Shown here piece by piece: positions 5,247-10,602 of a DNA stretch of 10,602 bases. A program made the position numbers and the translations under genes. Origin of the DNA: an uncultured Caryophanales bacterium (GTDB lineage Bacteria > Bacillota_I > Bacilli_A > RFN20 > CAG-826); assembly GCA_947165725.1 (NCBI GenBank), contig CAMVBL010000035.1, forward strand, positions 1 to 10,602, in the 5' to 3' direction. Numbering within the stretch: the first letter of the stretch is position 1; every line of letters begins with the position of its first letter. A model generated the notes under the pieces. The model was not told the DNA's origin and made no database searches. It saw only the letters and a list, made by a program, of their open reading frames with translations.

Positions 5247-6386
5247 TTATTTAATTTTAGCGATACTTTCTTTGAGTGCGACGCCCTTAGGTAAGCGTAC
5301 ACGAATCATTTGTCCTTGCGCGATAAATGATAACCAGCCTAAGCCTTCGATGGCGATATCGTGCCATTTCTTATCATTTTCCATCGCATATTCAAACATA
5401 TCGTAGTCTAAGAAGCTGACTAATCTTTCAGAGACTGGTCTAGCAAAACGACGGATATTGTTTTCATTAATGTAGTCATCCAACTTCTTGGATTGCACTT
5501 TTCTTGTTTCCACGCCTTCTGCGGAATAGAAACGATAATTTGTGGTTTTACCTTTAATAATTTCAAAGGCCGCTAAAGAGCCAACCATGAGGGCGTCACC
5601 AGCGCTCATTGTACGGGTGATGAGTTTCACTGCTTTCTTAGGAACGATTTGTCTAACGACATCTTTTTCTAATTTGCCTGTCGCGGATGTAGTTTGAGAA
5701 ATACCTGGTAATTCATAGAAGAATGAAGAACGGGATAATGGAATTTCTAGCACGTTCACGTTTGTACCTGGATAGGTGAGGGTTTTGATTTGTCTACTTG
5801 TCTTATTTTCAAAACCTTTCATCGCTCTATTAATAATAGAAGTTTTACCAGAGGTAGAATTACCGATCATATAAACGTCATGACCTTTTCTCGCGGTGTT
5901 CACGGAATCGATTAATTCTTTAGAATCAATCTTATTTGTAGCGCCTAAAAGTCTGACAGATTTTGGTTTAATGCCATAGGCATTGAATGTGGTATTGAGA
6001 TATTCCACTAAGGATTCATCTTTCACATTGAGTGGGAATAAGTCGCGTTTATTGCCAACGACAATAACATTTAACTTCTTCACTTTCTTAGCAATTTCAC
6101 TATTAAGAGTGCCGTTGAATGAGAACAAGTCAACAACCCAGATAATAAGTGCGTCTGTAGCGAAAGCGTCATCAAGAATCTTTAAGACTTCTTGGTCGAC
6201 CTTTTGTTCAAGCTCACTATTATTGAAAGCTTTCATTGTTTCAAAACATCTATCACAATAGATGATTTGGATTGGTGTCGCTCTATGCAATGATTCAGGA
6301 ATGATATATCCTTTTTCATTTTCGTTTTCACATTGTAAGATTGCACCACAGTGATAACAACGTAACACTCTACTCTGCTTGCCCAT
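5247..6386 (-). CDS. yqeH: Circularly permuted ribosome-assembly GTPase YqeH
   Basis: A 379-residue GTPase needed for assembly of the 30S subunit in Bacillus. The N-terminus carries a zinc knuckle, C10-x2-C13 and C44-x2-C47. The GTPase motifs occur in the permuted order typical of the family: G4 NKRD (112-115), G5 GAT (148-150), then P-loop GNSTSGKT (175-182), G2 region around T208 (YPGTNVN), and G3 at 225-228. The C-terminal 120 residues are the YqeH-specific domain thought to bind RNA. G3 reads ELPG where DTPG is usual, so the conserved aspartate is a glutamate. The ATG lies 17 nt inside yqeG and has GGAG about 9 nt upstream. It sits in the conserved yqeG-yqeH-yqeI-nadD cluster, which supports the assignment strongly. 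Confidence 0.93.
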   Translation of the reverse strand: MGKQSRVLRCYHCGAILQCENENEKGYIIPESLHRATPIQIIYCDRCFETMKAFNNSELEQKVDQEVLKILDDAFATDALIIWVVDLFSFNGTLNSEIAKKVKKLNVIVVGNKRDLFPLNVKDESLVEYLNTTFNAYGIKPKSVRLLGATNKIDSKELIDSVNTARKGHDVYMIGNSTSGKTSIINRAMKGFENKTSRQIKTLTYPGTNVNVLEIPLSRSSFFYELPGISQTTSATGKLEKDVVRQIVPKKAVKLITRTMSAGDALMVGSLAAFEIIKGKTTNYRFYSAEGVETRKVQSKKLDDYINENNIRRFARPVSERLVSFLDYDMFEYAMENDKKWHDIAIEGLGWLSFIAQGQMIRVRLPKGVALKESIAKIK

Positions 6387-6906
6387 ATTTTGTTCTCCAA
6401 TCTGGCAACTTGCCTTTTTTCTTTAGATGTTTTCTAATCGGTCTATCTAATAGACGATTGAAATGCGTGGTAAATTGGTCTTCTTTGACGACTTTCTCGG
6501 TTAACATAACGCGTATATGAGCGCCTCTACCGGCAAGTACATCCGTCATCAATTGATCACCAACAAGCATTGTTTCTTCTGGCTTATAGTTATTTTCCTT
6601 AAGGAACTTTCTAATCTTGCCAGAGAATGGCTTACGAGCGGAGTTAATAAATTCGCATCCAATCGCATTCGCGTATGATGTGACACGCTTACCGCGATTA
6701 TTAGAAACGATGATGACTTTTAGACCAGTCTCTTTAAGAGAAGCTATTAATTTGACCGCTCTATCGGTTGGGGTCAATAAACGATAACTGTCCAACGTAT
6801 TATCCAAGTCAATTAAAAGGACACTGACGCCTTGCTTCTTATAAAAGTCAACTGGGACTTCGTAGATGGATTGGGCGTGTGCGAATGGAATGAATTTGCT
6901 GAACAT
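6370..6906 (-). CDS. yqeG: YqeG-family HAD phosphatase
   Basis: A 178-residue HAD-superfamily (IIIA) hydrolase of the YqeG family; the physiological substrate is not known. HAD motifs in order: I, DLDNTL with nucleophile D33 and acid D35; II, S68 in VSNN; III, K92 in SARKPF; IV, GDQLMTDV with D117 and D122. No large cap domain is present. The start is set by similarity of MFSKFIPFAHAQSIYEV to the YqeG N-terminus, yet no Shine-Dalgarno is visible before this ATG: the nearest AAGG is about 19 nt away. It heads the operon and overlaps yqeH by 17 nt. Upstream, TATTAT (minus strand, about 25 nt before the ATG) could be a -10 box, which would leave a very short leader. An 8-bp inverted repeat lies just above it. 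Confidence 0.88.
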   Translation of the reverse strand: MFSKFIPFAHAQSIYEVPVDFYKKQGVSVLLIDLDNTLDSYRLLTPTDRAVKLIASLKETGLKVIIVSNNRGKRVTSYANAIGCEFINSARKPFSGKIRKFLKENNYKPEETMLVGDQLMTDVLAGRGAHIRVMLTEKVVKEDQFTTHFNRLLDRPIRKHLKKKGKLPDWRTKYGQAE

Positions 6907-6945
6907 ATTTATCTAAATAAATAATACCTTAAAACAGGCCTTAAC

Positions 6946-6972
6946 TGTGAGAACAATTTAATTTTTCTCACA
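6946..6972. promoter_or_regulatory. Perfect 8-bp inverted repeat upstream of yqeG
   Basis: TGTGAGAA (6946-6953) and TTCTCACA (6965-6972) are exact inverted copies 11 bp apart. Neither strand has a T-tract after it, so it is not a terminator. Its position about 40-65 bp before yqeG, just above a possible -10 (TATTAT), fits an operator for the yqeG operon. No regulator is identified. Confidence 0.35.
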
Positions 6973-6995
6973 AACTATATTAAATAACGAGATAA

Positions 6996-7020
6996 GAAAA
7001 AAGCCTCTTTACGAGACTTT
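6996..7020 (-). terminator. Rho-independent terminator after parE-parC
   Basis: On the minus strand AAAGTCTC (7020-7013) pairs with GAGGCTTT (7007-7000), 8 bp with one G-U, around loop GTAAA, then a T-run. It lies about 75 nt past the parC stop and separates the topoisomerase IV genes from the yqeG operon. Confidence 0.8.
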
Positions 7021-7042
7021 ATTCTAAATTATATCTTTTGAT

Positions 7043-7087
7043 ATATAACATAGTTATATGTTTTACTAATTATTTACTAGTTATATA
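7043..7087. repeat. AT-rich repeats in the parC 3' region
   Basis: ATATAAC (7043-7049) and GTTATAT (7053-7059) are a perfect 7-bp inverted repeat. TAGTTATAT occurs at 7051-7059 and again at 7078-7086. The tract is almost pure A/T, so chance similarity is a real possibility, and no function is assigned. Confidence 0.25.
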
Positions 7088-7095
7088 CTACGATA

Positions 7096-9741
7096 TTAAT
7101 CATCTAAATCGTCAAAAATGGAGATCTGTTCGAAGCCTTCTCTATCAGGTTTTTCTTCCTTGACTGGAGCAGAAGCTTCTTCCACTTCACCCTCTTCATC
7201 ATTATCTTCACCTTCATTAACAGGTTGTGGTTCTTTTTCTTTAATGGTGATTGGATGAGAAACAGTCTTATTATTGATGATTTCAATGTTAGTGTCTATG
7301 ACACTATCGATTTCGGTTTTCGCTGGAATCTCAATATTCTTCTTCGCGTATTTAGCTAAGTCAGAGAGATAGAATTCCGTTAAATCAAAGGTGAAATATT
7401 CATTCGTGGATAAGAAGAGATTTATTTTTAATAAATCTGCCTTGGTATTGAGCTTAAAGGCACTGACAACATGGTGAATATCGCTCTTGAAGCATGGCAT
7501 AATGTTTTGAACCTTACCTAATCTAGCGGTTAGATTCACATGTGCATTATCGAAAATACGATAATGACCTTTATCAGTGAACAAGATCACTTTGTTCTTT
7601 TCTTCTTCATCAAAGGCGATTAACGCTACTGCGTTATTCTTACCTAAGCCTGCTACTGATTTAACACCACCAGCTTTGCTAGAAAGAACACTTAATTCGT
7701 TTTCATTGAAGTATGTAGCGTTACCATTACTTGTTAAAACAAGTAAGTTGCTATTGCCAGATAAGACTTGGATATCAGCGACTTCATCGCCATTAAGTAA
7801 ACGCATATTGCGTATTGGGCGCGAGCGCTTTCCTTTTTCTATCATATTTAAAGGCATACGTTTAATTTGGCCGTATTTTGTCAAAATGCCTAAATAAATG
7901 TCATCTCTAAAGTCAGTAACCGCTAAACCTTTGATGATTTTTTCACCAGCGGCAAGTGTGGAGAAGGCATTTAAGTGATCACCTTCATCTTTCCATCTAT
8001 TCTCTGTCATTTTATGGACAGGAACGCAGATGTAATTGCCCTGATTTGTAAAACAAATCAAATAGTCAGTAGTATTGACCATACCACTAGCGATAAGCTC
8101 GTCGCCATCCTTTAAGCCAGGAAGAGGATTATCGCCACTACTACGATAAGATTTAAGTGTGGAACGTTTGAGATAGCCATCACGAGTTAAAGCAATCATT
8201 ACATCGTCTTTAGCGATAAGTTCACGCTTATCAATTGGGGCGATTTCTTCTTTTTCTTGGATGACTGTACGTCTATCATCACCATACTTATCGGCGATAG
8301 CTTTTAGTTCACGAACTAAAACACGGTTTAATTTGCTCTCATCTTCTAAAATTCCTTTGAGTATTTCAATATCTTTTAAAAGTTGAGCTTTTTCGTTTTC
8401 TAAGATGACCTCATCAGTGTGAGATAACTTATATAATGGCATTGTAACGATAGCTTCTGCTTGTTCATTTGAAAAACCATAACGGTTCATTAAGTTAATT
8501 TTAGAATCCGCTTTATCTTTACTGTGTCTAATGATTTCCACGACTTCATTGATGTTTAAAGAAGCTTGAATTAAGCCTTCAACGATGTGTAATCTAGCTT
8601 GGAATCTATCTAAATCAAACTTACTTCTTCTTGTGATAACATCGACTTGGTGAGCAATATAAGCATCAACATAAGTTAGAAGGTTTAAAGTTCTTGGACG
8701 GCCATCCACGATCGCCACCATATTTGTGCTATAAGATGAGACTAGGCCAGTCTTATTGTTTAAATATTGTAAGAGTAATTCGACTTTCGCATCTTTCTTA
8801 CAATCGATCACAATTCTGATACCTTTCCAGTCAGATTCATCACGTACTTCTAAAAGACCATCAACCGCTTTGCTATGGATAATCTTATCGATTTCAAAGA
8901 CTAATTGATTCTTTTGTGTTTTATATGGAATTTCAGTAATGACAATCTGTTGATTGTCTTTGTTTTGCACTATTTCTTCTTTACTAGCGATTTCAATACG
9001 ACCTCTACCAGTTAAATAGATGCTTTTAAGACCTTCACTTTCGTAGATGATACCACCACCTGGGAAGTCTGGACCTAAAACAAATTGCATTAAGTCTTCA
9101 ATGGTGGCTGTTTTATGACCAATACGATAAACGACAGCATCAATAATCTCTCTGAGATTATGAGGTGGGATTTCAGTGGCCATACCAACAGCGATACCTT
9201 CTGTACCATTAGCGAATAAGTTAGGGAATCTAGCCGGTAAAATTGTTGGTTCGAATTCGGTATCATCGAAGTTAAGCTGCATATCAACAGTCTTTTTGTC
9301 GATTTCTCTCACTAATTCGTTACTGATTTCCGCTAATCGAGATTCGGTATAACGATAAGCCGCTGGTGAGTCACCATCGATAGAACCGTTATTACCTTGG
9401 AAGTCGATTAATGGGTATCTAATCTTCCAATCTTGGCTCATTCTAGCCAAGGCTTCATAAATAGATGTATCACCATGAGGGTGGAAAGTACCCATAACCG
9501 CACCAACGGTATGAGCACATTTTCTAGTTGGTTTATTGAAGACGTTATTGTTCTTAAACATCGTGAAAATGATACGTCTTTGAACTGGTTTTAAACCATC
9601 TCTAACATCAGGAATAGCACGATCTTGGATGACGTATTTAGCGTATGTTGCATAGCGGTCACCCATGACATCTTCCATTGGTTGTATGGAGATATTTTCT
9701 ACGTAATTTTCTTCGACTAAATCAATCTTTTTTCTAGCCAT
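7096..9741 (-). CDS. parC: DNA topoisomerase IV subunit A
   Basis: Breakage-reunion subunit of topoisomerase IV, which unlinks replicated chromosomes together with ParE. It is 881 residues; ParC is usually about 800-820. The N-terminal domain has VIQDRAIPDVRDGLKPVQRR (37-56), the quinolone-pocket segment HPHGDTSIYEALARMSQDW (87-105), and catalytic R130-Y131 in AAYRYTESRL. The phrases MSQDW and GNNGSIDGDSPAAYR are typical of ParC rather than GyrA, and no GyrA box is seen. The C-terminal beta-pinwheel region (about 510-820) is followed by a Glu/Asp-rich tail (832-870) and the final motif QISIFDDLDD. The ATG is preceded by AGGAGG, placed inside the parE 3' end; only 3 bp separate the two genes, a standard parE-parC operon. 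Thr92 replaces the serine most often found at the first quinolone-contact site. Confidence 0.93.
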   Translation of the reverse strand: MARKKIDLVEENYVENISIQPMEDVMGDRYATYAKYVIQDRAIPDVRDGLKPVQRRIIFTMFKNNNVFNKPTRKCAHTVGAVMGTFHPHGDTSIYEALARMSQDWKIRYPLIDFQGNNGSIDGDSPAAYRYTESRLAEISNELVREIDKKTVDMQLNFDDTEFEPTILPARFPNLFANGTEGIAVGMATEIPPHNLREIIDAVVYRIGHKTATIEDLMQFVLGPDFPGGGIIYESEGLKSIYLTGRGRIEIASKEEIVQNKDNQQIVITEIPYKTQKNQLVFEIDKIIHSKAVDGLLEVRDESDWKGIRIVIDCKKDAKVELLLQYLNNKTGLVSSYSTNMVAIVDGRPRTLNLLTYVDAYIAHQVDVITRRSKFDLDRFQARLHIVEGLIQASLNINEVVEIIRHSKDKADSKINLMNRYGFSNEQAEAIVTMPLYKLSHTDEVILENEKAQLLKDIEILKGILEDESKLNRVLVRELKAIADKYGDDRRTVIQEKEEIAPIDKRELIAKDDVMIALTRDGYLKRSTLKSYRSSGDNPLPGLKDGDELIASGMVNTTDYLICFTNQGNYICVPVHKMTENRWKDEGDHLNAFSTLAAGEKIIKGLAVTDFRDDIYLGILTKYGQIKRMPLNMIEKGKRSRPIRNMRLLNGDEVADIQVLSGNSNLLVLTSNGNATYFNENELSVLSSKAGGVKSVAGLGKNNAVALIAFDEEEKNKVILFTDKGHYRIFDNAHVNLTARLGKVQNIMPCFKSDIHHVVSAFKLNTKADLLKINLFLSTNEYFTFDLTEFYLSDLAKYAKKNIEIPAKTEIDSVIDTNIEIINNKTVSHPITIKEKEPQPVNEGEDNDEEGEVEEASAPVKEEKPDREGFEQISIFDDLDD

Positions 9742-9744
9742 AGA

Positions 9745-10602
9745 TTACTTTACCTCCTTAATGAAAGTGTCAATTTTATTGAAGTCAACATTCTCTTCGA
9801 CCCATGCTCTTCTGACACTAGCGTCACGGCCCATTAAAACGTTAACTCTTTTCTCTGCAAGAATTGGATCATCAATCTCGACTTGAAGTAAAAGTCTAGT
9901 CTTTGGATCCATTGTGGTTTCTTTTAATTGGATAGCGTCCATTTCACCAAGACCTTTATAACGATTAATCTTATAACCAGCACCGACTTTTTTCTTGGCG
10001 GCTTCTAAACCTTCATCATCCCAAGCATATTCTTGAATGACCTTTTTACCGTCTTCTTTATGAACACGATAAAGAGGAGGAACCGCAATATAGATGTGGC
10101 CTGTGGTGATTAATTGACGCATATAATGATAGAAGAACGTTAATAATAACGTTTGGATATGCGCACCATCGGTATCAGCATCGGTCATGATGATGATTTT
10201 GCCATATTTTATATCTTCAATATCGAAGCTTTGTCCAAAACCCGCACCAATGGTATTAATAATGGTTGCGATTTCTTCATTATGGACTAATCTATCGATA
10301 GAAATTGAGTCTGTATTAAGTGGTTTACCACGTAGTGGTAATATGGCTTGGTGTAGTCTATCTCTACCCTTTTTAGCTGTACCACCAGCGGAATCACCTT
10401 CAACGATAAAAAGCTCGTTTTTAGCGTAGTCTTTAGACTGCGCTGGGGTCAATTTGTCACTCAAAATGACCTCTTGTTTAGGCTTTTTATTACTTCTAGC
10501 CTCTTCTTTTGCTTTACGCGCAGCTAATCTCGCGGTTTGTGAAGCCACGCATTTATTGATCAAGTTAATCGCGAACTCTTTGTTTTCGAGCAAGTAATAA
10601 GT
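9745..10602 (-). CDS. parE: DNA topoisomerase IV subunit B, C-terminal part (5' end outside window)
   Basis: ATPase subunit of topoisomerase IV. The frame is open at the right edge, so only the last 285 residues of about 640 are present and the N-terminal ATPase domain is missing. The TOPRIM domain is complete, with its catalytic glutamate in FIVEGDSAGG (window about 10400) and the metal-binding aspartates in MTDADTDGAHI (about 10170-10200). GYKINRYKGLGEM and ETTMDPKTR are the conserved C-terminal motifs. LTPAQS before the TOPRIM glutamate and DTDGAHIQ match ParE; GyrB usually has DVDGAHIR. Pairing with an adjacent ParC-type subunit supports this. The gene is first of a parE-parC pair reading left. 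Confidence 0.92.
   Translation of the reverse strand, partial: TYYLLENKEFAINLINKCVASQTARLAARKAKEEARSNKKPKQEVILSDKLTPAQSKDYAKNELFIVEGDSAGGTAKKGRDRLHQAILPLRGKPLNTDSISIDRLVHNEEIATIINTIGAGFGQSFDIEDIKYGKIIIMTDADTDGAHIQTLLLTFFYHYMRQLITTGHIYIAVPPLYRVHKEDGKKVIQEYAWDDEGLEAAKKKVGAGYKINRYKGLGEMDAIQLKETTMDPKTRLLLQVEIDDPILAEKRVNVLMGRDASVRRAWVEENVDFNKIDTFIKEVK

Noticed and set aside
7096..10602. The topoisomerase pair as gyrB-gyrA near an origin.
   Set aside because: LTPAQS and DTDGAHIQ in the B subunit and the MSQDW and GNNGSIDGD context in the A subunit are typical of ParE/ParC, and no GyrA box is seen.

Overview
The window is a low-GC, densely coded stretch of bacterial chromosome. UGA ends dinB and xerD and tryptophan is written UGG, so the standard bacterial code applies and a Mycoplasma/Spiroplasma-type code is excluded. 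Strong AGGAGG-type ribosome sites, the Bacillus-like orders xerD-deoB and yqeG-yqeH-yqeI-nadD-yqeK, and a nadD-yqeK fusion (an arrangement also known in Mollicutes) point to a member of the Bacillota/Mycoplasmatota, probably a Bacilli-related lineage. No finer placement is possible from the sequence alone.

Layout. Left arm, all on +: the 3' part of a Y-family DNA polymerase gene (dinB), xerD (tyrosine recombinase), deoB (phosphopentomutase), a terminator, then a stand-alone, divergent MazF/PemK-fold gene with its own strong ribosome site and terminator. Centre, about 3517-3877: a 361-bp gene-free stretch. It holds a 28-bp sequence with the layout of a Xer/dif chromosome dimer resolution site (3637-3664), a group of DnaA-box-like 9-mers, and the terminator of the operon arriving from the right. 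Right arm, all on -: parE (5' end cut by the window edge), parC, a terminator and a short regulatory gap, then the operon yqeG-yqeH-yqeI-nadD/yqeK.

Reading. Every gene left of the dif-like site points right and every gene right of it points left. That is the expected layout where two replication forks converge, so the window very probably spans the replication terminus. The gene content fits: XerD, one of the recombinases that acts at dif, is encoded about 2 kb away, and topoisomerase IV (ParE/ParC), which unlinks finished chromosomes, is encoded a few kb away on the other side. The rest is housekeeping: lesion-bypass synthesis, pentose-phosphate/nucleoside salvage, ribosome assembly (YqeH, YqeI) and NAD synthesis (NadD). 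The items most worth following up are the dif-like site with its DnaA-box cluster, the orphan MazF-like protein lacking the usual catalytic residues, and a possible sliding-clamp-binding tail on ParC.
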